Positions 27,961 through 35,943 of a stretch of DNA of 64,000 nucleotides are shown here, one piece after another; position 1 is the first letter of the stretch, and every line of letters starts with the position of its first letter. The position numbers and the translations under genes were made by a program. A model generated the notes under the pieces. The model ran no database searches and was not told the DNA's origin. It saw nothing but the letters and a program-made list of their open reading frames with translations. This DNA comes from Lentihominibacter hominis (GTDB taxonomy: Bacteria; Bacillota; Clostridia; Peptostreptococcales; Anaerovoracaceae), in contig NZ_JACRTA010000001.1 in NCBI RefSeq assembly GCF_014385065.1, forward strand, positions 1 through 64,000, given 5' to 3'.

Positions 27961-28581
27961 CTATACCTCCATAAATGCTTTCAAGATGTTAAGCCCCACT
28001 TCTCCGCTCTTTTCCGGGTGAAACTGAGTTCCGTAAACCTTACCGTTTCTCACAGCTCCCGTTATCCTTATACCGTACATGGACGAGGCTATTATGCTTT
28101 CTTCACAGTCCTTTCCGTAAAAGCTGTGAACGTAGTAAACACAGTCGCCCTGCTTGATATATTTAAACAGCGGCTCATCTGACTCAAAGCTGAGAGCGTT
28201 CCAGCCTATATGAGGTACCTTAAGCCCTTCTATTCCCTCAGCTTTCAGGTCTTCATCTATTGGCGCTATGACTCCCTTTATGAGTCCGAGGCCTTCATGT
28301 ACTCCATATTCACGGCTCTCCTGAAAAAGCAGCTGCATTCCTAAGCATATTCCAAGAAGGGGCTTTCCCTTTGCCGTCTCATTAACGATGGTTTCCACCA
28401 GACCTGTATCACGAAGCTTTGCGATGGCATCCTCAAAAGCTCCCACTCCCGGCAGTATTATCCTGTCAGCCGCTTCAATATCTTCTTTTTTACCGGTAAC
28501 TACAGCCTCAGCTCCCAGATACCTGAGCGAAGCCGTCAGAGAAAACAGATTCCCTACACCGTAATCTATTATAGCTATCAT
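27961..28581 (-). CDS. hisH: Imidazole glycerol phosphate synthase, glutaminase subunit
   Basis: A 206-residue class I glutamine amidotransferase. It begins IAIIDYGVGNL; GICLGMQLLF (nucleophile Cys near 79) and FHPEKSGEVGL (His-Glu pair near 189-191) complete the triad. It provides ammonia to HisF. Overlaps hisB by 1 base. Confidence 0.95.
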   Translation of the reverse strand: MIAIIDYGVGNLFSLTASLRYLGAEAVVTGKKEDIEAADRIILPGVGAFEDAIAKLRDTGLVETIVNETAKGKPLLGICLGMQLLFQESREYGVHEGLGLIKGVIAPIDEDLKAEGIEGLKVPHIGWNALSFESDEPLFKYIKQGDCVYYVHSFYGKDCEESIIASSMYGIRITGAVRNGKVYGTQFHPEKSGEVGLNILKAFMEV

Positions 28582-29168
28582 TACAAAACTCCTTTTGTGG
28601 ACGGTATCTCATCGGCATATTCATCTTCTATGGCGCAGGCTGCCCTAAGAGCCCTGCCCATTCCTTTAAACACCGCCTCTATTATGTGATGGGTATTTTC
28701 CCCTGCCAGCATTTTAACGTGTATTGTCAGTCCCATTTCCCGTGCAAAGGCCTCTATAAACTCCTTTACAAGCTCCGTATCAAAATCGCCTACCTTCTGT
28801 GCAGGAATCTGCACATCAAAATTGACGCAGCTTCTGCCGCTTATATCTACAGCGCAGAGTATCAGAGCCTCGTCCATAGGCAGCAACATACTGCCGTATC
28901 TGTATATGCCTCTCTTATCTCCCAGAGACTCTTTAAAAGCGCTTCCCATAGCTATGCCTATGTCTTCCACCGTATGATGATAGTCCACCTCCGTATCGCC
29001 GTTGCAGTCCACCGCTATATCGAATCTCCCGTGCCTTGTGAATAGCTCCAGCATATGATTGAGAAAGCCGCAGCCCGTATTTATCTCATATGCTCCTGTT
29101 CCGTCTATTTCCAGAGCCAAGACAATCTTTGTCTCTTTTGTATCTCTGACGATTTTCTTTCTTCTCAC
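28581..29168 (-). CDS. hisB: Imidazoleglycerol-phosphate dehydratase
   Basis: A 195-residue manganese enzyme. Metal-binding motifs: NHMLELFTRHGRFD (37-50), DYHHTVEDIGI (62-72), and NTHHIIEAVFK near 164-174. It is monofunctional, without the phosphatase domain of enterobacterial HisB. The start is GTG, with AAGGAGATAGGAAA upstream. Confidence 0.94.
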   Translation of the reverse strand: MRRKKIVRDTKETKIVLALEIDGTGAYEINTGCGFLNHMLELFTRHGRFDIAVDCNGDTEVDYHHTVEDIGIAMGSAFKESLGDKRGIYRYGSMLLPMDEALILCAVDISGRSCVNFDVQIPAQKVGDFDTELVKEFIEAFAREMGLTIHVKMLAGENTHHIIEAVFKGMGRALRAACAIEDEYADEIPSTKGVL

Positions 29169-29201
29169 TTTCCTATCTCCTTCTGCGCAGCATGTGCCCG
29201 G

Positions 29202-30263
29202 TCAGCCCAGTATCTTTCTTGTGGCCTGAACTAAAACATTCATCTCCTCAGGCGTTCCTATAGTTATTCTAACATAATTACAAATCTTTTTATCCTTAAA
29301 ATGTCTAACTATTATATTATATTTTCGCAGTCTGTCAAAGTACTCTTCTCCTGATATTGCGTGACTGGATGCAAATACAAAGTTTGCCTTGGATGGGAGA
29401 ATGCGAAATCCCAAACTTTCCATGTCTTTAACGAATTCCTCCCTGGTGTCCATTATTTTTCTTCTCGTCTCCTCAAAGTACCTTCTGTCTTTCATGGCTT
29501 CTGCTCCTGCCAAAATAGAAAGGCGATTCAAATTATAAGGATTAAAACTGAATTTTATCCTGTTCATATCAGCAATTAATTTTTCGTTTCCCATGGCGAT
29601 TCCCACTCTGGCTCCGGCCAGACTCCTTGACTTGGAAAGAGTCTGAACAACCATCAGGTTATCGTATCTTTCTATGAAGGATACGACGCTTTCTGCTCCG
29701 AAGTCAACATATGCTTCATCTATTACCACCAGATTTTCTCTGTTATGTATCAGTATTTCCTCTATCTGCGCGGAAGACAGCGCCATACCCGTAGGAGCAT
29801 TGGGATTGGTTATTACTATAGTACCGTCAGCTCCAAAGTAATCCTGCGGTCTTACAGAAAAGTCATCTGCCAGAGGCACCTCTACACCTTCTGCCTTAAA
29901 TATATCACAGTATACGGGATAAAAGCTGTAGCTGATCTGGGGATAATATATTTTCCCTGACCTTCCCTGAAATGCCATAAATATAAATGCGAGAATCTCA
30001 TCGGAACCGTTGCCTGCCATTACCTGCTCCCGTCTTATGCCATAATAATCAGCTACCGCTGCCGTCAGGATCGATGCGTCCGGATCGGAATAAAGCTTCA
30101 GATCATTTATTTCATGGCTGTTTATGAGCTTTGACACGGCTGGCGCAGGCACGTAAGGGTTCTCATTGGTATTGAGCTTTATCAGTCTGCCTGTAGCCTT
30201 TGGCTGCTCGCCCGGTGTATATGGTTTAAGTGTTTCAAATTTGCGGCTTAAAAATCTGCTCAT
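29202..30263 (-). CDS. hisC: Histidinol-phosphate aminotransferase
   Basis: A 353-residue PLP enzyme of fold type I. NTNENPY near 31-37, GNGSDEIL, NPNAPTG, DEAYVDFG and the PLP-lysine segment TLSKSRSLAGARVG are in order. It overlaps hisG by 4 bases. In many Clostridial operons hisD stands between hisG and hisC; here it does not. Confidence 0.93.
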   Translation of the reverse strand: MSRFLSRKFETLKPYTPGEQPKATGRLIKLNTNENPYVPAPAVSKLINSHEINDLKLYSDPDASILTAAVADYYGIRREQVMAGNGSDEILAFIFMAFQGRSGKIYYPQISYSFYPVYCDIFKAEGVEVPLADDFSVRPQDYFGADGTIVITNPNAPTGMALSSAQIEEILIHNRENLVVIDEAYVDFGAESVVSFIERYDNLMVVQTLSKSRSLAGARVGIAMGNEKLIADMNRIKFSFNPYNLNRLSILAGAEAMKDRRYFEETRRKIMDTREEFVKDMESLGFRILPSKANFVFASSHAISGEEYFDRLRKYNIIVRHFKDKKICNYVRITIGTPEEMNVLVQATRKILG

Positions 30264-30880
30264 TTTACCTGTTCTCCCAATTTACTAAGCATATTGCTTA
30301 TAATCTCATTCTCGAATTTAAAGCTTGTTTCATTGGCGATAAATCTGGCGCTGATATCCTTAAATTCTTCCAGCACACTTAAGTGATTTTCTCTTAAGGT
30401 ATTACCTGTCTCCACTATATCCACAATAACATCTGAAAGACCTAATATAGGTGCCAGCTCTATACTTCCGTTAAGCTTTATTATCTCTATATCTCTGTTT
30501 CTGCCGCTGTAAAAATCCTTGGCTATATTGACGTACTTTGTAGCCACTCTAAGAGTTCTGTCAGGATCCTCAACGTATCCGTCGGGGGCAGCCACCGCCA
30601 TTCTGCACTTTCCTATTTTAAGGTCCAGCAATTCGTATACGTTTGACTGATTTTCAAGGAGTATATCTTTGCCCACTATTCCTATATCAGCTGCTCTGTG
30701 CTCCACATAAATAGCCACATCGCTGGGCTTTACGAGAAGATATCTTACGTTCTTCTCAGGACTTTCAAACACCAGCTTTCTGTTCTGTTCATAATATCCC
30801 GGGCAGTCATATCCTATGGAAGCCAGCATATCGTACACCTTGTCTCCCAGTCTACCTTTGGGCAGCGCAATATTCAACAT
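30260..30880 (-). CDS. hisG: ATP phosphoribosyltransferase, short (HisZ-dependent) form
   Basis: A 206-residue catalytic subunit lacking the C-terminal regulatory domain, hence the HisZ-dependent HisGS type. IALPKGRLGD begins it, with ADIGIVGKDIL and DVIVDIVETGNTLREN (phosphoribosyl loop). The start ATG at 30880 follows AAAGGAGATATACAT. The other in-frame ATG at 30898 overlaps the hisZ stop and lacks a ribosome site. Confidence 0.94.
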   Translation of the reverse strand: MLNIALPKGRLGDKVYDMLASIGYDCPGYYEQNRKLVFESPEKNVRYLLVKPSDVAIYVEHRAADIGIVGKDILLENQSNVYELLDLKIGKCRMAVAAPDGYVEDPDRTLRVATKYVNIAKDFYSGRNRDIEIIKLNGSIELAPILGLSDVIVDIVETGNTLRENHLSVLEEFKDISARFIANETSFKFENEIISNMLSKLGEQVK

Positions 30881-30894
30881 ATGTATATCTCCTT

Positions 30895-32019
30895 TCATCG
30901 AGTCTGCATTTCCGCAGCATCCACAAATTTTCCTTCTTTAAGCTCATACCTATATCTATATCTCAGGCACGGCGGCTCTGCAGTTTCAGCTCTCACTGAG
31001 AAGCCTTCCTTCTGCAGGTTTCTTACAGACTTTATAACATTTGTCAGTTCTTCATCTTCATGGTAAATAAGCAGCACATCCACATCGTATTGTGAAGCCG
31101 GAATCTTTCCTTTAGTTAATTCATCCAAATATATTGCAAAACCTACGGCTCCGGCATCCTTTCCGAAAATAGCCATAGCCTTGTCATACTGACCGCCTGC
31201 CAGCACGCATCCCGGAAGATCTCTGATATACCCTCTGAACACTATACCATTGTAATAATCTATATCATTTACCATGGAAAGATCTATCTGTATATTCTTA
31301 GCATACCCCAGACTCTTGAGGACACTGCAGTACTCCTGAAGCTCATCAAGGTCATTGAGCATACTGTCATTTAAAGCCATAGCCTTCGCCTTTTTTATGG
31401 TCTTTCCCATTTCACCGTAAAGGAACGGAATCTTCCTCAATACATCCGAATGCCTTTCATCCAGTCCGGCCTTTAAAATCACCTGCTCTATACCTGTTAC
31501 GTTTTTCTGTCTTATACTGTTGAGCAGTTCCATATACATTCCCTCATCAAGCTTCAGCTCTTTGAGAAAATCTATAGTGTAGTGCATATGTGAGATTTCA
31601 AGAAGGTAATCAAAATCTATGGTCTTAAGAGATTTTGCCGCAAGAGTTATTACTTCCAGCACGCTGTACTTATCTATCTTGCCCATATATTCAAGACCCA
31701 TCTGATTTATCTCTTTAAAACAGTGGTTTTCCCTGTTTTCCCTGTATACGTTCTCTATGTAGTAAAGTTTTTCGCTCTTTTCTCTTGTGGCTCTTGTGTT
31801 GTTGATTACGCTCAGCGTAACGTCGGGCTTCATGGCAAGAAGTCTGCCGTCCAAATCCGTAAACGTAAGCACCTTGTCTCCGATAAGAAAATCCCTGTTG
31901 GTAGCATAGAGAGAATATTCTTCGAATTTACTTATCTTATATTTCTTATATCCATATTTTTCATAGAGACCCCGAAGCTCCAGTGTTGCCCTTTCGTCAG
32001 GTTTCAAATTGTATTTCAT
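30895..32019 (-). CDS. hisZ: ATP phosphoribosyltransferase regulatory subunit
   Basis: A 374-residue catalytically inactive histidyl-tRNA synthetase paralogue forming a complex with HisG. KPDVTLSV (motif 2 region), YYIENVYRENR and YYNGIVFRGY plus AGGQYDKAM match the family; it lacks the anticodon-binding domain of HisRS. ATG at 32019 follows GGGAGGAACGGAC. First gene of the operon. Confidence 0.9.
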   Translation of the reverse strand: MKYNLKPDERATLELRGLYEKYGYKKYKISKFEEYSLYATNRDFLIGDKVLTFTDLDGRLLAMKPDVTLSVINNTRATREKSEKLYYIENVYRENRENHCFKEINQMGLEYMGKIDKYSVLEVITLAAKSLKTIDFDYLLEISHMHYTIDFLKELKLDEGMYMELLNSIRQKNVTGIEQVILKAGLDERHSDVLRKIPFLYGEMGKTIKKAKAMALNDSMLNDLDELQEYCSVLKSLGYAKNIQIDLSMVNDIDYYNGIVFRGYIRDLPGCVLAGGQYDKAMAIFGKDAGAVGFAIYLDELTKGKIPASQYDVDVLLIYHEDEELTNVIKSVRNLQKEGFSVRAETAEPPCLRYRYRYELKEGKFVDAAEMQTR

Positions 32020-32099
32020 GTCCGTTCCTCCCAAGATCCATAGCTATTTTACAAGCTTTGCTTTATCAAATTAAAGTTTTATATCGTTATCACTTTATA

Positions 32100-32128
32100 A
32101 GTATATATCAAAATTATAAAAAAGTCCA
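32100..32128 (-). promoter_or_regulatory. Probable promoter of the his operon
   Basis: On the minus strand TGGACT (32123-32128), 17-base spacer, TATACT (32100-32105), 81 bases before hisZ. The -35 is a 4 of 6 match. No T-box or attenuator-like peptide with His codons was seen in the leader. Confidence 0.35.
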
Positions 32129-32134
32129 GTATAA

Positions 32135-32173
32135 TTGTAAAAAAAAGGCTGTCTCACTAAAGACAGAAACCTT
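32135..32173 (-). terminator. Terminator of larB
   Basis: AGGTTTCTGTCT pairs with AGACAGCCT (small bulge) on the minus strand, followed by eight T. Confidence 0.75.
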
Positions 32174-32207
32174 CTAAAAATCATTTGTTTTTATTATATA
32201 AATAAAT

Positions 32208-32969
32208 TTATCTTTTTCTGTTTATCACAGATGCAAGATATGCAGCACCAAATCCATTATCTATATTAACAACTCCTACACCATTGGCACAGCTGTTGAG
32301 CATTGACAGAAGCGCCGCCAAACCTCCCAGATTTGATCCATATCCTATACTGGTAGGCACAGCAATAACCGGAGCATCGACAAGGCCGCCGACAACACTG
32401 GCAAGAGCCCCCTCCATCCCGGCCACAACTATTACAACATCTGCTTTTTTTATGATATCCAGTTTGGCAAAAAGTCTGTGTATACCTGCTACTCCCACAT
32501 CATATATTCTATCAACGCGATTTCCCAGTATCTCCGCTGTAACAGCTGCTTCTTCGGCGACAGGAATATCAGCAGTTCCCGCTGTAACTACAGAAACGGT
32601 TTTAAAGCTGTCTAATTCACTATCTCTGCCATCCTCATCCATCACGGCTATTATACGAGCAGTTTCAAAATACCGAGCCTTAGGAATAATTTTGATTACT
32701 TCATCAAAATCTTCTCTATCTGCTCTTGTACCCATAATATTGCCTCCGTTTTTAACAAGCTCAGACATTATACAGCCTATTTGTCCAGGAGTTTTTCCCT
32801 GACAGAAAACTACCTCCGGAAATCCCGTACGCAATGCCCTGTGATTGTCTATACTTGCAAAGCCCATATCCTTAAAGGGCATTTCCTTTAGCTGTTCATA
32901 TGCATCATCTACACTGACATTTCCGTTTTTCACCTGTTTTAACAATTTTCTTATATATATATCATTCAT
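32208..32969 (-). CDS. larB: LarB, nickel-pincer nucleotide cofactor carboxylase/hydrolase
   Basis: A 253-residue protein of the PurE-related LarB family, which carboxylates nicotinic acid adenine dinucleotide to start synthesis of the lactate racemase nickel-pincer cofactor. The AIR-carboxylase-like core is VVTAGTADIPVAEEAA (about 125-140), VAGMEGALASVVGGLVDAPVIAVPTS and GYGSNLGGLAALL. larA, larC and larE are not in the window. It is the second gene after the 5-formyl-THF cyclo-ligase gene (17-base gap). Confidence 0.9.
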   Translation of the reverse strand: MNDIYIRKLLKQVKNGNVSVDDAYEQLKEMPFKDMGFASIDNHRALRTGFPEVVFCQGKTPGQIGCIMSELVKNGGNIMGTRADREDFDEVIKIIPKARYFETARIIAVMDEDGRDSELDSFKTVSVVTAGTADIPVAEEAAVTAEILGNRVDRIYDVGVAGIHRLFAKLDIIKKADVVIVVAGMEGALASVVGGLVDAPVIAVPTSIGYGSNLGGLAALLSMLNSCANGVGVVNIDNGFGAAYLASVINRKR

Positions 32970-32986
32970 CGCTTTATCCTAACCTT

Positions 32987-33544
32987 TTACACTATTACTC
33001 TGTCCTGACTTACAATAATATCAGGTTTTACATCATGAGCTTCTGCCGGAAGTTCATTTACAATCTGAAAATCATAACATACAGCCAAAGTTTTGCACCC
33101 GGGATGCCTTTCCAGAAAAATATCGTAGTATCCACCTCCGTACCCAATGCGGTCCCGCGCCTTTGAAAATACTGCTCCCGGCATAATTATAAGCGCGCTC
33201 TCGACATGATTCAGCTTTTCTTCCGAAATGGGCTCAAGGATGCCGAAGGATCCTTTTTTTAAGCTATCACCCACATTATACCGGTAAAAATCCATACTTC
33301 CTTCATCTACCCTTGGAAGCCATAAACGCTTCCCTTCGCCTGTGGCTTCATTCACAAGATAGGTAACATCCACTTCACTTCTTATAGGCATATAGAGACA
33401 TATATCCTCAGCGCTTTTATAGACCTGCGAATTCACCACTGTTCGGCAAACGATCTGAGAATACTGTTTCACCTTGTTCTGGCTCATTGATTTTCTTATT
33501 TTCAGTATATCTTTTCTTATCTCATCTTTGCTTTTCATAATCAT
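32987..33544 (-). CDS. 5-formyltetrahydrofolate cyclo-ligase
   Basis: A 185-residue enzyme converting 5-formyl-THF with ATP to 5,10-methenyl-THF. The N-terminal KDEIRKDILKIRKSMS and MPIRSEVDV are typical, and the glycine-rich RIGYGGGYYDIFL (about 131-143) is the diagnostic nucleotide motif. Either of two ATGs (33544, 33538) could be the start; neither has a clear ribosome site. Confidence 0.9.
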   Translation of the reverse strand: MIMKSKDEIRKDILKIRKSMSQNKVKQYSQIVCRTVVNSQVYKSAEDICLYMPIRSEVDVTYLVNEATGEGKRLWLPRVDEGSMDFYRYNVGDSLKKGSFGILEPISEEKLNHVESALIIMPGAVFSKARDRIGYGGGYYDIFLERHPGCKTLAVCYDFQIVNELPAEAHDVKPDIIVSQDRVIV

Positions 33545-33566
33545 ATCTTATCAAACTTTCATACGC

Positions 33567-33595
33567 TTTACAATCCATACGAAATATGATATCAT
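33567..33595 (+). promoter_or_regulatory. Promoter of the SCIFF locus
   Basis: TTTACA (33567-33572), 17-base spacer, TATCAT (33590-33595), 46 bases before the precursor start. Confidence 0.55.
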
Positions 33596-33641
33596 GACTG
33601 ATAGTAATAAAACAACTATTAACAGAAAGGTGGAACCACAA

Positions 33642-33788
33642 GTGAAGAGAATAAAAACATTAGTATCACGTGATCTTGAAAAATCTGCTAAAACAGGCGG
33701 CTGTGGCGAATGCCAGACTTCATGTCAGTCAGCAAGCAAGACTTCCTGCAGTGTTGCTAATCAGCAGTGCGAAAAGCATAAGAACTAA
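33642..33788 (+). CDS. SCIFF ranthipeptide precursor, five-cysteine variant
   Basis: A 48-residue peptide starting at GTG after AAAGGTGG. The N-terminal leader MKRIKTLVSRDLEKSA is followed by the SCIFF core GGCGECQTSCQSASKTSC (19-36) and NQQC. Cysteines are at 21, 24, 28, 36 and 43. The family name means six cysteines in forty-five residues; here the usual fourth Cys (position 32) is Ser (AGC), and the residue after Cys36, usually Thr, is Ser37. The peptide should be modified by the adjacent radical SAM enzyme. Family function is unknown, though it is nearly universal in Clostridia. Confidence 0.92.
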   Translation: MKRIKTLVSRDLEKSAKTGGCGECQTSCQSASKTSCSVANQQCEKHKN

Positions 33789-33818
33789 CATAGATACTGT
33801 AACACACTGATATTAACC

Positions 33819-33852
33819 GCTGCATCTTTAAGTAGATGCAGCTATTTTCTTG
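33819..33852 (+). terminator. Hairpin between SCIFF precursor and maturase (partial terminator)
   Basis: GCTGCATCT (33819-33827) pairs perfectly with AGATGCAGC (33834-33842), and TATTTTCTTG follows. Position and shape suggest partial termination to make more precursor than enzyme. Confidence 0.55.
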
Positions 33853-33895
33853 TTGCTGCCAAAACACCTTCTGCACATATACGAAAGGAATACAC

Positions 33896-35269
33896 ATGGT
33901 TCATCAATATAAATTAAATGGATATAATATAGTTCTCGATTCAGAGAGCGGCTCCATACATACGGTAGATGATGTCGCCTATGACGTCATAGAGCTGTAT
34001 CAGAATACTCCCAAGGATGACATAGCAGCTGTTATAGCCAAGCGCCACGGAATATCCGCTGAGGAAGTGGAAGAGATAATACAAGACATAGAGGAATTAA
34101 AAAAAGACCGCAAACTCTTTACAAAAGATATTTTCTCAGGACAAGCCGATCTTTTTAAAGAAAGACAGTCTGTAGTAAAAGCCATCTGCCTTCACGTGGC
34201 TCACGGCTGCAATATGACCTGCGGATACTGCTTTGCCGGCGACGGCGAATACCATGGACCTCAGGCATTGATGAGCTATGAAGTGGGAAAACGCGCCCTT
34301 GACTGGCTCATAGAAAATTCCGGTACACGACGCAATCTGGAAGTCGACTTTTTCGGAGGAGAACCTCTCCTGAATTTTGATGTTGTAAAAAAATTAGTCG
34401 CATACGGGAGACAGCAGGAAAAAGAACACAACAAGAATTTTCGTTTTACACTTACAACAAACGGAGTTCTGCTTGATGACGAGGTCATTGACTTTGCCAA
34501 CAAGGAAATGAGCAACGTGGTCATCAGTCTCGACGGAAGAAAAGATATCAACGATAATATGAGAAAAACCCGTGGGGGAAAAGGCACTTACGACATGATT
34601 CTCCCTGCCTTTAAAAAGCTTGCCGAGTCCAGAAACCAGCAGGACTACTATATGCGCGGCACATATACTCACTATAACACGGACTTTACAAACGACATTC
34701 TCCATATGGCAGACCTGGGTTTCAAGGAGCTTTCCATTGAGCCGGTTGTTGCCCCGGACGACGCTCCCTATGCACTGAAGGAATCCGATATGCCCAAGCT
34801 TCTTTCGGAATACGAGCGTCTGGCATGCGAAATACTTGACCGCAAAAGAGAGGGCAAGGGACGTAACTTTAATTTCTACCATTATATGATAGACCTTACA
34901 GGAGGACCTTGTATCGTAAAACGTATATCCGGATGCGGCGTGGGCACAGAATACGTGGCCGTTACTCCTTCGGGAGACCTGTATCCCTGCCACCAGTTTG
35001 TGGGAGACGAAAAGTTTCTCTTAGGCAATATATATGACGGCATAACCAACGACTCTGTATGTCACCAGTTTAAAAGCTGCAACATATATTCCCACGAGGA
35101 ATGCGCAGACTGCTTCGCCAAGCTTTACTGCAGCGGAGGCTGCGCCGCCAACGCCTATCACACCACAGGCTCCATAACCGGAGTATATGATATGGGATGC
35201 CGGCTTCATAAAAAGAGAATAGAGTGCGCCATCATGCTGAAGGTTGCGGAAATGTCAGAGAATCTGTAA
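33896..35269 (+). CDS. Radical SAM SCIFF maturase (thioether-forming, SPASM family)
   Basis: A 457-residue enzyme. The N-terminal recognition-like domain (1-90) should bind the leader. The radical SAM cluster motif CNMTCGYC is at 105-112 and FFGGEP at 152-157. The C-terminal SPASM/twitch region is Cys-rich (GGPC, GCGVG, YPCHQF, SCNIYSHEECADCFAKLYCSGGC) for two auxiliary 4Fe-4S clusters. Characterised members form a Cys-to-Thr thioether in SCIFF. ATG at 33896 follows AAAGGAA; upstream in-frame codons lie in the intercistronic hairpin. The gene's second half is visibly richer in G and C than its first. Confidence 0.93.
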   Translation: MVHQYKLNGYNIVLDSESGSIHTVDDVAYDVIELYQNTPKDDIAAVIAKRHGISAEEVEEIIQDIEELKKDRKLFTKDIFSGQADLFKERQSVVKAICLHVAHGCNMTCGYCFAGDGEYHGPQALMSYEVGKRALDWLIENSGTRRNLEVDFFGGEPLLNFDVVKKLVAYGRQQEKEHNKNFRFTLTTNGVLLDDEVIDFANKEMSNVVISLDGRKDINDNMRKTRGGKGTYDMILPAFKKLAESRNQQDYYMRGTYTHYNTDFTNDILHMADLGFKELSIEPVVAPDDAPYALKESDMPKLLSEYERLACEILDRKREGKGRNFNFYHYMIDLTGGPCIVKRISGCGVGTEYVAVTPSGDLYPCHQFVGDEKFLLGNIYDGITNDSVCHQFKSCNIYSHEECADCFAKLYCSGGCAANAYHTTGSITGVYDMGCRLHKKRIECAIMLKVAEMSENL

Positions 35270-35273
35270 ATAA

Positions 35274-35316
35274 TAAAAAGAGCGGAAATTAGATTGATAT
35301 TTTCTGCTCTTTTTAC
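35274..35316 (+). terminator. Terminator of the SCIFF maturase gene
   Basis: AAAAAGAGCGGAAA pairs with TTTTCTGCTCTTTTT across a short loop, 5 bases after the stop. Confidence 0.8.
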
Positions 35317-35364
35317 TATCCAATAAAATCTTACAGCGTTTTTCGTATACATATTTATCGCTTA

Positions 35365-35943
35365 TCATAACCTCTCAAACTCAACTTTATATGCTCCCAA
35401 TATCTTCCGGCATGGTATTTTCATTTCTTCCATAAATGGATCTGTCCACTGAAACTCACAATCACAATATTCCTTAAAGCCATCTATGACTTCTGACGCT
35501 GCGAAAATATATTTTTTACTATCTTCTTCCCAGAAAAAACATCCATCATTGTCATCTTCAGCAGGACAGCCGCCAACTATACCTACTCCTGTATATTCTA
35601 TAGCAAGAAAAGGTGCAGTAAACTTTATAGTATCTTTCTTTTCAACCGTATCATTGCCGTCATTTTTTTCTCTTTTGTATCTGTCAACATTTTGATAGGA
35701 AATAGACATCCCAGTACTGTCCCAAGTTCTCAGATTAAGCCAGCCTCTTTTTCCCCTCGCTACTACAGGCGTATTGAACTCTATACGAACCATCTCATCT
35801 TCAGCTTCTGAACCAAGATTTTCTTTTCTTATCTCTATATTAATTCTCAATACAGGCCTCAGAGATTCAAATTCATCATAAAGAAGTTTTTTTATCTTAT
35901 CATGTTCAACCTCATAAGCCATAACAAACTGCTTCACTCTCAT
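35365..35943 (-). CDS. Protein of unknown function (192 residues)
   Basis: Not recognised. A soluble, acidic protein without signal peptide or membrane segment; four Cys in the C-terminal half (GGCPAEDDNDGCFFW, EYCDCEF). The N-terminus (YEVEHDKIKKLLYDEF) is helical and the middle looks beta-rich. The ATG overlaps the nudC stop by 4 bases with AAAGGGG as ribosome site, so it is translationally coupled to nudC. It may act in the same redox or nucleotide-related context, but that is inference. Confidence 0.75.
   Translation of the reverse strand: MRVKQFVMAYEVEHDKIKKLLYDEFESLRPVLRINIEIRKENLGSEAEDEMVRIEFNTPVVARGKRGWLNLRTWDSTGMSISYQNVDRYKREKNDGNDTVEKKDTIKFTAPFLAIEYTGVGIVGGCPAEDDNDGCFFWEEDSKKYIFAASEVIDGFKEYCDCEFQWTDPFMEEMKIPCRKILGAYKVEFERL

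Noticed and set aside
32020..32207. A T-box or His attenuator before the his operon
   Set aside because: No T-box sequence or His-rich leader peptide was seen; the only hairpin with a T run belongs to larB.
34394..34993. Minus-strand open frame of 199 codons inside the SCIFF maturase
   Set aside because: Shadow of a well-supported gene; the G+C-richer half of the maturase gene simply has fewer stops in other frames.
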